A stretch of DNA of 64,000 nt from Apophysomyces variabilis (taxonomy: Eukaryota > Mucoromycota > Mucoromycetes > Mucorales > Mucoraceae): assembly GCA_002749535.1 (NCBI GenBank), contig MZZL01000136.1, positions 1 to 64,000 on the forward strand. The letters run 5' to 3'. The translations under genes were made by a program, and so were the position numbers. Below the pieces are notes generated by a model. The model worked only from the letters and a program-made list of their open reading frames with translations, searched no databases and was not told the DNA's origin. Below are positions 22,889 through 34,830 of this stretch, piece by piece. The first letter of the stretch is position 1. Each line of letters opens with the position of its first letter.

Positions 22889-25800
22889 ATGAACACAAAC
22901 GCATGTCCTTATAGCCAATGTCGAACTCGACGATCGTTTCAGAGCATTACAGCTCTTTTAGCTCATATACGTACTGTGGATCCTGACCAGCCGATACCTC
23001 CAATGGATAACTGCTCCCAGACTCGTAGCCAGCGAACATCACTTGTTATAAGTCCCTGCTATTGTAGCCTCTTCTGCTTAACGTGTAATACAGATCCCTG
23101 AGAGTAATGATGAATGGATTTCATAGGAAATTGCACCGGAAGACGTTGTAATGAGGGCTGCAGAGGAAGCAATGGAAGACATGTACATGGAAAATGTACA
23201 ATCTCCTATCAATGTTCGAGAAGGTAGCGGACAAATAATAATAATATAAAATTCCCCAATTTATATTTTCGACACAGAAATTGTTGGGCATCGAGCAAAA
23301 GTGTATGGTGTTGCCCCTAGCTCAACTGCGACATCTTCTATGCAAGATGTGGAGCTAGAGCTGGCAGAGTTCGCGATTGATGCCGAGCTTTCAAAGGCTC
23401 ATTATGCTAGGTATATATGATGAGATAACACTGGCTGGTAGGCATCATGTATTACTTTTTAGGTTAATTAGCATCGTGCAAAGAGTGGCTGACAAGGTTT
23501 ATCGCTCAAAGCAACCGTTTACTATCGATGTTAAAACGGCAGACCTGTTATACCATCGCATGGATGAGGATTTTGGGCAGGAACTGAAAATGGTAATTGT
23601 CTACAGTATCTTCATTTATATTCTTGGGATACTGAATGTATAGGGCCATGATCATGACATAGCCATTTTCTGTGAATGAGGTCGACTTGGATGACGTTAA
23701 AGACTTCCCCATACAGCGAAAGAAGGATTTCTTGGAAGACTTTGGGAAAATCCAATTTGTACACCGAGATATCCAGCTTTTGTCAGAACATCTCTTCGGG
23801 CACATATCCTTCTGGAACAATACAGTCCTCAATGCGGCTATAGTTACCAGAAATGGGGAGCGGATATATACAGATATGTATAGTGGTCAATGGTGGGAGC
23901 AAATGCAGGTAAGTTCACATCTGCTTAATACAAAAGAGGTTGAAAACCATATGTTTGGCAGCATCAGCTTTCTCCAGGTGATGTGCTGCTACCTCTGATG
24001 TTATCCTCAGACCAAACAGTGGTCTCAGGACATGGAAGACAAAAAGCATGTCCTCTCTATCTAAAGTTAGGTAATTGAATGCGTAGCTTGATGTTTATTG
24101 TTAGCTGAATAACTTGTTCGCAAGCGAATACGCCAATGGCATTGCGAAACAAGGATAAAGCCAGAGCTAGTCGTGTTTTAGCTTTGTTTTCGGTAGTTGA
24201 ATCATCCCGTTATTGTAACTCACCGTGGTTCCGCTTGGCAAGACAAGCAATATTCCATCACTGTCTCTCTTTGGTGTTAAAACCCTTTGCAGGTGATATT
24301 TCCCATAAGTAAGTATAGTTTTTCTTGGCATCAAGTGGAAAGCGCTCTAGTTAGAGAGGTTCATGTGTGATTTACGGCTCAATCCAGCTTACACATCTCT
24401 AAACTCTCATTTCTTCTTGACTGATACGTTAGGGATTTCCTTTTTAAAGGACCCTACAACCGAATATATCGTTGTGTACCAGCTTTGGTATGCTATACAG
24501 CTGATTTACCCGAGCAGTGAGTATTGAAACCTTTGAGCTACTTCGCCAATATTGTACTAGGCTTATAAGCGTATAAAAACATATTAGACGATTGTTAACT
24601 TTAACCAAACATGGAAACACAGCAAGAGGATGTCCCCGATGCTTCGAGTTTACTGACAATTTCGCCAATTTGGCAGACCCGCAAGTTTAATCGCGAACAA
24701 CGGATATAATGAAGAACATGTACAAGCACGTACATAAGCTACTAGTCGAGGGTCAGAGGGACCAAGCAGAGACTATGTGCAAAACGTACTCATTTAACAA
24801 CGTAAAAGTATGTGAACAGCTTATGCAAATGGATATATTGATCTGATTCAAAATAGAACGCCTTCTGGGATGTGCCAAATTTTGACATTTACGACAGTCT
24901 GCTTGTCGATGACCTCCACCAACTAGATGGAGTATATAGACATTTGGTCAACTGTGTTGAACAGATGATAAAGGAGCGTTACAATCTCAATGAAGGGATA
25001 AATGAAATAAATAGAAGGTAGTTAACTCGAGTGGACGCTGTAAGATTATAACATCTGTGTATAGGGCTGCAAACCTTCCACCGTATCGCAACCGTCGCCA
25101 ATTCTGGAATGGTTTCTTTCTGAGTGATCTGAAGAACCCCACCTATAGTGAGATGAAGGACCATATGGCGGTTGGTTATATAAGACATATGTGAATACGC
25201 AATCAACCCAGTGTTTAAATTATAGATCATCCTGCCATGCACGCATGATCTTTTTGGAATACATGCTTGCGTTTGAATCCGTCACTTTGTCGATTTCTTT
25301 TATCATGCAACTAGCAAAGAGCATACTGATCAAACGGTTCAGGAAACGGAGGTGTCATTGGAACTTTATAACAGATATAGCGCTATATTCCGAAGACACT
25401 CAAAGGTAAACGTAATAATTAAATTTTTAACTTGAAATTACTTATAGAATGCTTCAGAGTAACCTGGCTTTCCCCAAGAATCATATGCTATCGAAATATG
25501 CGAAAGACATAAAGTCTAGAGGAATCATAAATGGCTACAGCACACAACAGACCGAACATCAACACAAAGCGGATGCGAAACGGCCGGCAAAACGCACGAA
25601 CCGCCGATATGCTAATCAATCCACCATTCAGGTAAATGCTCAATGCCTATCACCTCGATTCAGTTTGTTGTAGATTGTGCGTTACATTGAGCGACGCGAC
25701 ATTTTGTATGACATGACACCACGCACCCCTCTTCCATTTCAGCCCATTACAGAGACATTTACTGTTCCAAGAAAATATGTACTACAGTCTCCGATCGATG

Positions 25801-26550
25801 CTCCACATACATTCGGTGGATTAACTGAATTGGATACGTCCTTTGCGTGCATCAAGACATTGATTCGCGCTTACCTTGACACTGAAATAGAAGGTCATGC
25901 TGCAAGAAGAAGTTTGGTTAATATGCCCTCTTGAGATACAGAAGAGGTTGGTGTAATTCAGCAATTACACATCGAGTTTCCACAATTAACGTCTATTACT
26001 ACAGATATCTGTGCATCAATCGCTGGCTATAGAGGATTGCGATGATGACGGTGTTCTCGTACAAGACCGCGTACATGCTCGCAAGCGTTTCCACGGACGG
26101 GAAAGGTACGATTATGCTGTATTCGGAGATGACTTGGATCCGTACTATGGACAAGTACTATGTTTGGCGCGAAGGTTTGTACTCCTCGAAGAACGCCACC
26201 CCACAGGAATGCGTGTTCTTGAGCCTGCTTTGCGCCACAACTACCATGGACTGTGCATAGCCAAAGTATACCAGATATAGCAATCAGCGTACATCGTCCC
26301 GGACTTCAGCTCTGGGTTTATAAATGACAAGTTCTATAAGCGATATTTCTTTGACCATGATATAGATAGATACACATGGTCAAGGATAGTTCCGTGGCTC
26401 CCAGAGGTAGATGAGCAGCCCCTTTGGGAGGCTAGGCAGAGCGTCGCTGTAGAAAGCAATAGTGAATCTGAAAGTACAGTTTTGATGAATAAAAGACGAA
26501 TTATCAGAAATGTGTTGCTTAATAAAATAAAAATGCAAACTGCGATCTGA
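22889..26550 (+). pseudogene. Plavaka-type transposase gene, probably decayed
   Basis: Recognised from the order of family blocks across about ten exons. An N-terminal C2H2-like CPYSQCRTRRSF..HI is near 22900, and an acidic helix near 23350. ERIYTDMYSGQWWEQMQ is near 23870, LLPLMLSSDQTVVSGHGR near 23985, and SPWFRLARQAIFHHCL near 24225. GPYNRIYRCVPALVCYTAD is near 24450, HGNTARGCPRCFEF near 24615, and NFDIYDSLLVDDLHQLDGVY near 24890. LAFPKNHMLSKYAKDI is near 25460, RFHGRERYDY near 26090, and a charged tail ends at 26550. Most exons keep frame with GT..AG joints, but TAA after NLADPQV near 24690 interrupts the frame, and other joints needed choices. The family assignment is from memory of these blocks. 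Confidence 0.75.
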
Positions 26551-26853
26551 TATCGAAGACAAACTATACTATTCTAGCCATAAACATCAATATACCCTTT
26601 GTATGCCTTCCTCTAGGACTTAATTATATATGAGGACTTTAGGCACTAACACTGGAATTCCTACCTCAATCCTCAGGGCATCTTTTCAAGACTTGCTTTC
26701 GAATTATATACAGCATTTCAGAATCATCCAGGTATGGTAATTTGAAAATTTGGTACATCAGAAGCTTTTTTCATTATTAATAGGCTAAAAAGGTCTCAAA
26801 GGAAAGAAAATGTATAAAAGCCCAATAACAAAGAAATTCAGTTTCCGATGGCC

Positions 26854-27879
26854 CGTCCATAGGGATGAGGTTTGTATAGCAGCAAATGATATTACCATTA
26901 GACTCTTATAATCTCTTTGTTACTGTATTGGGTCCCATCTGGCTTTGCGTATTCGATCATGCCTTGTAATTCATTCATCTCTAAATTAGGCGATTTGTCC
27001 TCGAGCAACTGCTTCGGCCAGCTTTCTTCGCCGATTATGGATAACAGGTATAAGGCGATCGTGGGCGACCCGATAATGCCGTCGGGTGTCGTAAAGGAAT
27101 GGGTATAGAAAGCGATGAATACAAGTAGGTAACATATAGAATCAAGGAACGTTCGCCAGAGAAGCTGAAGTAAGATCGCAGAGAGAAACGAGGAGTAGCG
27201 GATCTGTTTCTGCTTCACGACCAAAAAGGCAAGGTGCAGTCATATGAACAATTATTTCCCGAAAGAAGCGCGTCGGGATCCTCAATAACTACAGAGTCCG
27301 AGTCCCATAGAAAACAGGCTATTGCACGATCGACACCGTCGATCATACGTTCTTTGTATTTAGGCATCTTTGACTTGGCTATCGCCGTTCTTATATTAAC
27401 TGGCCGTTTTCTTGCAAGCATATCAAGTACTCCACTGTCAATAGCATAATCAAAATCAAGTATGCCTGCGACAGACACTGTAAGCCCGCTCGGAAATAGA
27501 GCAACCACAAGCTTACCTACGATAGATCCTTCCACCGAAGAAGAACGCACTGGTTGGCTTTCAGTACTTCCATTGCACTTTGACCAGCGGCTACGGTGAC
27601 AGTATTTTGCATCAAATCAAGGTCAAATAATTCACCATACGTTTTCGTGCACCAACTAATAAACCGGTGCGAGAAAACGGATATATAAAGCGAATGGCCA
27701 AAAAACGGTAAGGAAAATGCAACCTTGGGTGGTGACATTGCATGTCGTTGTCTTGGTTTAAACTGACTAGCGATAGTGTATACGGTCCAAGCGGCTATAA
27801 TACTCAGAAGCAAAATCTCTCTCGTTGGGTTCCAGTTACATAGCTTAATTGTAATGTCAGTAGCGCGGGATATATGCAT
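26854..27879 (-). pseudogene. 5' half of P450-4, split by a transposon
   Basis: Exon 1 (27879-27517) keeps the anchor, PPKVAFSLPFFGH and WCTKTYGELF, but is 363 nt instead of 364, and the frame shifts near 27545. Exon 2 begins at 27465 and runs to the transposon edge. It has a second frameshift after VVIEDP (near 27285) and stops near 27150 and 27000. It ends in the I-helix as SFAAIQTSS. The 612 nt here plus 232 nt in the other half make 844 nt, against 840 nt in every intact paralogue, so the two parts were one gene. Transposon insertion plus later decay make it non-functional. Confidence 0.9.
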
Positions 27880-28798
27880 AGTTAATGAAACACAATGAAA
27901 GTGAGCCTTAATAATATGAGTGCTGTTGCAGTAGCGCCGCCTTGTCAGGGAGACTTTTGACAATGTATATCACTTACTGATACTGCGGCTGCTGTCATAT
28001 TTATACGTCGATTTTGATAAACATGGCGTTAATATTCGTAGCTTGCATTAGTTTAGTCTGCAAGGAGTCTATATCATACAACACTCCTATACACGAATTC
28101 AGAATCAGCTACTCACAGTATTTTTATGCGTAAACGGTCTTGGAATTTATACATCAATATACATGAGCAACATGTGTGATATCTCGTTGTTTGTAGATCG
28201 CTAACTACTTCTTTTTTATGTCGTCTTACAGTTGAAAAGCTTTTGACATCTTATTTAGCACTGTTGTGCTTCCCTGAAAACTCACTAAAGACTAGACTCA
28301 GAAACGGCGAGAAAACTACAGAAAAGCTTTGTCCGTTTTTGTATTGTTCATTAGGAAAGATGAGAGTGCATACGCTGTGACGCGCCCTTGTACAAGGGAG
28401 AGGGAAGGAATTAAGTAACAGTGTTTTTTGAGACCAACTAAGGGTACCTTTGCCGCTACTGTTATTTTACAGCTTAAGCAAATGTTGTCGTACTGTTAGT
28501 ACATGCATTGCATTATGTGTTGTTCCATCAATGCAATATATACGTATACATACTGTACGATAGGAGAAGGATAAAATAACAGCAAAATGGTCTAATTATC
28601 ATAAACTGCGTATAGGAGATACTTACCCTGCATATGAAAATACTGCGATCCCATAACCCAAGTTGGCAACTACATCTAAGTCCTACTATTGGAGTGGGCG
28701 ACGTGCATGAGTATTCACTGATGTATACATAAACGAACCGCCTAATATATATATTGAAAAAAGAGTGACTCTTTGCACTAGATCCGAACCTTACGATA
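27880..28798. other. Divergent intergenic region between P450-4 and UGT
   Basis: AT-rich. About 28020-28145 shows the family's upstream similarity ('cttgcattagttt', 'tatttttatgcgtaaacggtcttg' resembling 'tatttatgctcaaacggtcttg' near 11708). No gene recognised. Confidence 0.4.
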
Positions 28799-30601
28799 AT
28801 GTGGCCAGCCTACTTCACTACCATTTTGGTCTTCATTGCTTGCTTCATATCAACAAGCCAGAGTGATTTGTTTACCGAAGATTTCCGTTCACCAATGACA
28901 ATTCTCTTTTCCGCTTTTATTGGAGGATCGTCGCATGCAGCTTGGGTCTTAACATTTTGAATGAACTTGCTGAGCGTGGTCACCGAACGATATACTTAAC
29001 AAGTGTTAGTTATATCACACTGGCAAAGTATTTTACAATAATTTAACATTGTCTTGTCGCAGGATGAGCAAGTCAAGTTCGCGAAAAGTTACCCGAAAAT
29101 TGAGGTTCAATCAATAGGTCTGATAGGGAGCGATATACGGCAATCGGTGAATAAGATAGCCCATGAAGAAATGGTAGATTTTATAGTTAGATACTTAAAC
29201 CATTGTAAAGCACATTACGTTAAAGGTGAAGAATCTGATTAGTGGAAAGGTTTTACGAGAATCATCCATTAACATATTTGATAGAATACCTCTTTCACGA
29301 GAAACTGTTTGATAATCTCAACATCGACGTCGTTATATGTGATCACATGAATCCGGCTTGTGTAGATGCAGCCTATACCGCGAATATTCCGTTTATCGAA
29401 ACTGCAACATCAGCGTATACTAAGGGTCAGTTTCTCAATATTGTCCTCCTCAATTTCCTTTTCGTAACATGGCTGATCCTCACTAGATAGCGCCGCACCT
29501 TATGTCAACGTGGATATCTTAACTCGCATAGAGGATACCACACTTCATGAATCATTTGGAAAACGATTCTACAACAATTTCATTGTTCCTTTCATCGCGT
29601 GGAACCAAAGTAAGGACAGTCTCAAGTTCCTATCAAAACAAAAAGCAGACTTGGGTGTAAAAGATAGCCATTTACTACCAAATGACCGTATAGCAGACTC
29701 AATGAAGATTATCAATGCCCTCTTTGGCACTGAGACCCCTCGCCCCATGGGTCCTCTGGTCGAATTAGTGGGCCCTATCCTTCCGAGAACATATGATCCA
29801 GTACCAGAAACCCTTCGACAGTTTTTGGACGGACATAAACGGGTTGTTTATGCTGCCTTTGGTCAACATGCTTTACCAACCGTCGCCGATTGCACCTTGA
29901 TACTAACTGCCCTTTTAGAAAATAAGGAAGCAAACATCTTAGACGGATTCATATGGGCTGGACTATCAACCAATTTTCCCGAACTGATTGCCACCTCATC
30001 TGGAAAGACCTACAATATAACGCAAATTCTGAAAGACAATGACGGCGTCTCGAACGGCGTCTTTTTCATTAAATGGGCTCCTCAACAAGCTGTTTTGCGC
30101 CATCCTTCTGTCACGTTATTCTTGTCACATGGTGGAATAGGCTCCATCTACGAGGCTCTCTTTGCAGGCAAACGCTTGGTGGTGTTTCCATTCTTTGCTG
30201 ATCAACCAAGCAACGCAATTAAGTTGGAAAGAGCAAACGTAGGGGCACATCTCAGCTTCCAAGCCTCTTCCGAGGAAGCATCGCAAATTATCCGTAGAGT
30301 CGCACTAGATGAAAAGGGGGAGATTCAGGCTAGTGTCAACCGCTACAAGGCCATGATCCAAATACATTCAAGACATGGGACTCTACGTGGTGCTGACCTT
30401 GTCGAGGAAGTAGCTTTTGCAAACATTGACGGAAAATTGCCACATCGATACGAAGCTGCACGCCAAATGTCATTCATCAAAGCGAATAATTTGGATCTCT
30501 ATGTGGCAATCACTCTCTTGATTTTCGTACCCATTTTGCTCGTATGGAAGACGATCGAAGCGGTACTGTATAAAAGGAAACAATCTAAGGCAACAGGATA
30601 G
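28799..30601 (+). pseudogene. UDP-glycosyltransferase, frameshifted
   Basis: UGTs move a sugar from UDP-sugar to lipophilic acceptors, usually from the ER membrane. There is a signal-like N-terminus (MWPAYFTTILVFIACF) and SAFIGGSSHA. The frame then changes near 28950 and resumes as NILNELAERGHRTIYLTS. An intron follows (after 29008, acceptor CGCAG before 29064), then DEQVKFAKSYPKIEV. A second frame change lies near 29235. Another intron spans 29426-29486. The long last exon (29487-30601) is intact. It carries FIKWAPQQAVLRHPSV and LFLSHGGIGSIYEALFAGK of the UGT signature, PFFADQPSNA, and a C-terminal membrane span with a basic tail. At least two frameshifts argue against function unless the sequence has errors. 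It is the only plus-strand enzyme gene in the P450 array. Confidence 0.88.
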
Positions 30602-30821
30602 AGTCAAAGAAAGATCCATAGACAGTGTATGCATACGTCTCCTCTACGTCATCACTTCTTCCAAGAGTAACTTGTTCATTCCATGGACAATAAATAAGAT
30701 GGGGAAAGCGAGGACTTTCGTACATCAGTTAAGTATATAGATCTTTCTACCATGCCCGACCAGAACCTTATACAGAAGCCGGTTTAAATCGTGCTAGTCA
30801 TTGATAGTTACGTCTCATCCA

Positions 30822-31208
30822 CTAATTACGCACAGCATCCTTACATTTGATGTAAGGAAGTATGTCAAACAAGCAATCGATATAATCGGTTGATTTGGAT
30901 TTTAAAATTGTCTCAAAGAGATCTGGTTGTTGAAAATCCATGCCCCGGAAAGCTTTCCTGGATACAATCCGATATATGACCACTTCTGCCTTCATTATAC
31001 GTACAAGTGTTTCCTCGTCCTTTATACCGATAGTGCGGTTACCGAATACCCAAGGTTTCTTTTCCCATTCGACAATAATCCGGGAAACAAACTCACAGTC
31101 TCCCATTTGCCGTACATTTGTTCCTATATATAGACCCCTAGCAAAACTTGTTAAAATTTCTTCCTCCTCAGAATCAATGGTGTCTGTTATACTAGACCTG
31201 AAAAACAA
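30822..31208 (-). pseudogene. Remnant of a HET-domain gene (C-terminal part)
   Basis: A 128-codon open frame that matches the downstream part of the HET gene at the right edge of the window. Here IIVEWEKKPWVFGNRTIGIK aligns with IMQEWACRSWVINERTIGVK there, and SKSTDYIDCLFDILPYIK aligns with SKSTKYVDRLFAILPHTE. The HET core itself (YAISYRWG, LWINVICINQ) is absent, so this is a truncated copy next to the P450 array. Confidence 0.78.
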
Positions 31209-31469
31209 AAATCTGCAAAAGCCATCTTTAAAATCCCAATCTTGATATAGCTGATTTTCTTATTCGGTCAATAATACGAAGAAAGGAAGAGAAACAAGAA
31301 GACAAGCATTTATTGCAAAGGTACCGTGTTACATGAATCACGAAAAGTTTTGCTAGAGGTCTGTAACTTTATGCATGGTAGTGTCATGTATTATTTCACT
31401 TTTTTTTTTAATTGGAACATGGTATCTTTTGTATGCATTTTGGCATGGTTAATATTTTCTTCGAACCAT

Positions 31470-33159
31470 TTACTTCTTTGTCTTTTTCAGCAAGAGAGGC
31501 CCATTACATCCTTCGGCCATGATACCTCCGCGATAGGTTATGCGCTGTGGTATTTTACCATTAGCAGTGGCGATGTCGTAACGTTGTAGCAATAGTATGA
31601 GAATTATTTTGATTTTTTGAACAGCCAGGAAACGACCTAAAAAGAAGAATAAGTTTTTCGATGGCAAAGCATACAATCGTCCTTATTTGCCTCACCTGGA
31701 CAAAGGTTTTTTCCCATGCTGAAAGTGACAAAGTCTCTACCAGGAGTTGATGGTGAACGATTATTGGCCATGGACGGATTCAATTTATCTGCCGTGCAAG
31801 CTCCTGCATCTAAACCCATATTTATCTGGCGAGACGCGGCCTCGACCAGACGTCCTAATGTAAAAGTGTTATACCGCTATCCATCAGGTCTTTGTTTGTT
31901 TACCTTTTGGGACTCTATATCCATTGCCGAAAGTATAATCTTCGAGAGCTTGTTTTCTGTTAAACAACGTATCCGCTCCGTAGCGTAGTGCTTCACAAAG
32001 AAAGCTATTCAAAAATTGCATCTTATCCAGACCCTCTTGCGTAATCGGTCCGTCCCCCAGAACTTCCTTGATTTCTGCTTTCAATTTTTCTGTAATATCT
32101 GGACGAGCAAGAAGCCAATGCACAGCCAAAGCTGTCTGTTGTGAGCTACTATGCTGAGCGGCAAATGACATAACTAACATGACTTGCACAATGTCTTCCT
32201 TGCTGGATCGGGTTCCATCTGGTTTCGTATATTCAAGTAAATCCTGCAGCAGATTTACTTCAAGCTTATATGATTCTCCTCGAGTAGTTGCTTCGGCCAT
32301 CTTTGCTTGTCGCTGTTGGATAATAGGCACAAGGCGACCCTGTGCTACCTGACAATGATGTCGAACGTCATAAAGGAATGGTAGTAGAAAGCGATGGTAA
32401 GGTTTGGGAAACATATAAAGCCAAGGTGCATTCTTCTCTGTAAATATTGCGAAATGTATAACGGAAGAGAGGAGCACTGAGTCGCTTTGGATTTCACCAC
32501 CGAAGAGACAAGGCGCATCCATACGGATGTTTACTTCCCGAAAGAAATGCATAGGGTCCTCAATAACTGCACTGTCGGATCCTGATAGAAAATCCTCTAG
32601 TGCGTGATTGAGACCAGTAATCATACGTTCAGTGTATTCAGGCATCCTTGACTTCGCTAACGTTGATCTTAGCAACACACGGACTGCTTGGGCCATGCTG
32701 CCAATGACTAGTGGTTCAAAGATGTAATCATAATGAAGTATATCTTTTGTGGATAATTGTAAGCATTGTGACTGATGAAGCATACGAACACTAACCTATG
32801 GCAGATCCCTCTACTGATGACATTATGGAATGGTCAACTTTCAATGCTTCTAATGCGCATTGACCGGCAGCTACAGTAATGGTTTTTCCCATCAAGTTAA
32901 GGTCGTACAGTTCACCATAAGTTTTTGTGCACCAGTCAATAAAACGGTTGGAAAAAAGTAACATATGGAGGGTATGGCCAAATAATGGCAAGGAAAATGC
33001 AACCTTGGGTGGCGACATTGTATGTCGTTGTCTTGATTCACTACGGTTAATGATAGTGAATACGGTCCAAACAGCTGGTATAGTCAAGAATAAGGTTTTT
33101 CTGCTTGGTTTCCATTGATACAAGTTGACAGCGAGCTCAACAGCGCGAGATAGATACAT
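31470..33159 (-). CDS. Cytochrome P450, tandem family member 5 (intact)
   Basis: Exons 33159-32796, 32743-31904, 31854-31696 and 31636-31470 encode about 509 aa. The last exon is 167 nt, one codon longer than in the paralogues. Motifs are an N-terminal anchor, PPKVAFSLPLFGH, WCTKTYGELY, ExxR as EALR, and the heme loop FSMGKNLCPG. The I-helix reads FAAQHSSSQQ where P450-1 has FVAIHTTSVN, so both usual Thr positions are Ser. No stops or frameshifts. It is separated from the other intact members by the transposon-split copy, the UGT pseudogene and the HET remnant. Confidence 0.92.
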
Positions 33160-34168
33160 TGCTAATAGAAAATAACGAAATTAGAGCTTGTGATGCGGAT
33201 ATCTTGGAGCGGAGTCAATACTTTGAAGGAAGTTTTGCACGTTATATGTCGCGTCTATAAACATTATCTTAGACAGTATATATATATAGTCGGCTATTGA
33301 TCATATGGCACTAATGTATGAGGCTTACATTGTTTTGGTAGCTATGACACATATGTCCTACAGAAGTTACAGACACATTTTATTTTTTTAGCTTTTGCCT
33401 ATCATTTAATACAATGGAGCCTTTCAACTTTTAAGTTTTCCGCTTCTTTGTAAGCTTGCAGCTAAAGAGGATTGACAGTTCATGGAAGTATCTAACAGAG
33501 CAAACCATGTTCTATTACTTTGTGCTGTTTCAAAAACTTTCGAGGACTTGAGGTTAAGGAGAGCGACATCAGCGAGGGAGCTGCAAAGGGCCGATTAATA
33601 CATCGACGTGCCAACACACATTCATAATGTGCGTTATCAAACCTTTATGTTACTGTATGAATGCGATATATACGTACGATAATGCGGTAGAAATATGCAA
33701 ATCCTGCATACATTAAATGTAAACTGCATATGAGGGATGGTTCCATCGTTTGCATATGACGTAGATCATATGTATACCTTGCATGCAGAATAACGACTAC
33801 AGCTAAGACCTTCGGAAAGAGTCCTTTAAAGGAACGGATAAAGATTCGCTGAGCGGGATGAGCTCCTGTGTTGCTTTACCAATATCCCTTAATTAAGCTT
33901 AAATGGGCGTACTCGCATAGAAAATAAATGTGAATGCTTGCAAAGACTTGTTGCATAAACATGAATATCTAAAAGCTCTGGCTGTGTTGTTTCTACCAAC
34001 GTCTGTATATCAAGTGCTTTAACCTCGCTATCACAATGCCTATATCTATGAAAAGAGAAACTTCAAGTTAAATGCAAACGCATATCAGCATGGAAGCCCA
34101 CGTTTCCAGGATGGTTTTTTTTTTCATATGAGACTAAAAGATTTCTGACCATATGATCAAACAAAATA
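33160..34168. other. Upstream region of P450-5
   Basis: AT-rich. Family-type upstream sequence near 33300-33380; the rest shows no gene or repeat that I recognise. Confidence 0.4.
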
Positions 34169-34830
34169 TTGCTTCAATCTGGTCAGATTGACGCGACCCA
34201 TTTCAAGCTCTACCCTGCATCTACGGAAGATCTCCGATGCATGATCAATGTTGCAGACGAAGCAGCCAATCTCTCTTTGCTATGGAACAAGTACAAGCTG
34301 AAGGCAATGAATAAAGCAAGAATGGATGGACTATACGTCGAGTCCGATTACCAAGACATTGTGTAAATGTCGGTTTTAATTGTGCAAGTAGTGAAATATA
34401 CCCACTGTCTATGGAAGCTCAGTTCTGTAATTTGCGCGTGTAATGCTCTGTCTAATATTCTTCTTCTCCTATCACCAAACAAGCATTATAAAACCCTTCT
34501 AGAACATTATTGCCGGCATCTTCTCGCCGCTATACAAGCTGATCTGTACACTCAATTCCCCTTTGGCTACAATGAACTGAACAATGAAATCATGTAGACG
34601 GTGATGGCTATCGTCAAAGTAAGGGAGGATTTTTTTGTTTCAGTATGACTGTCAGTCAGACAATAACAATGATGATAAGGAAGCCTTGTGGGGTGGAATA
34701 CCGACTCACATTATTAATATAATATTTCTCGCTTGCTTAGGACATTGAAGGAAGAAAAAGGAGCTAGAAGAAGCTGCTGCTGAATTCTACGACCTTACGA
34801 AATCAAGAACCTGTAAAAGTAAAAAGGTAA
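34169..34830 (+). other. Possible coding relic, unassigned
   Basis: A 65-codon frame (34169-34366) reads as a plausible soluble protein exon (HFKLYPASTEDLRCMINVAD..NKARMDGLYVESDYQDIV). It is followed by open stretches in other frames (about 34500-34597 and 34750-34830, including DLYTQFPFGYNELNNEIM). No family was recognised. It could be a broken mobile-element gene. Confidence 0.3.

Larger units (their letters stand above)
20810..26853. mobile_element. Plavaka-type DNA transposon inserted in a P450 gene
   Basis: About 6,044 bp lying exactly between the two halves of a P450 exon. The ends are inverted: GGCCATCGGAGATT on the left (20810-20823), and GGCCATCGGAAACT when the right end (26840-26853) is reverse-complemented. 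A subterminal AGGTCTCAAAG occurs in direct orientation near both ends (about 20831 and 26789). The interior carries a plus-strand multi-exon transposase-like gene (22.9-26.55 kb), a divergent minus-strand gene (21.16-22.31 kb) and a nested GC-rich element. Comparison with P450-1 suggests a very short target duplication (possibly GT), which I could not settle. Confidence 0.85.

Noticed and set aside
20881..26700. The multi-exon gene at 22.9-26.6 kb as a host gene or a KDZ-type transposase
   Set aside because: The order of blocks (TDMYSGQWWEQMQ, DQTVVSG, CPRCFEF, PKNHMLSKY) and its position between inverted ends inside a P450 exon fit a Plavaka-type element better.
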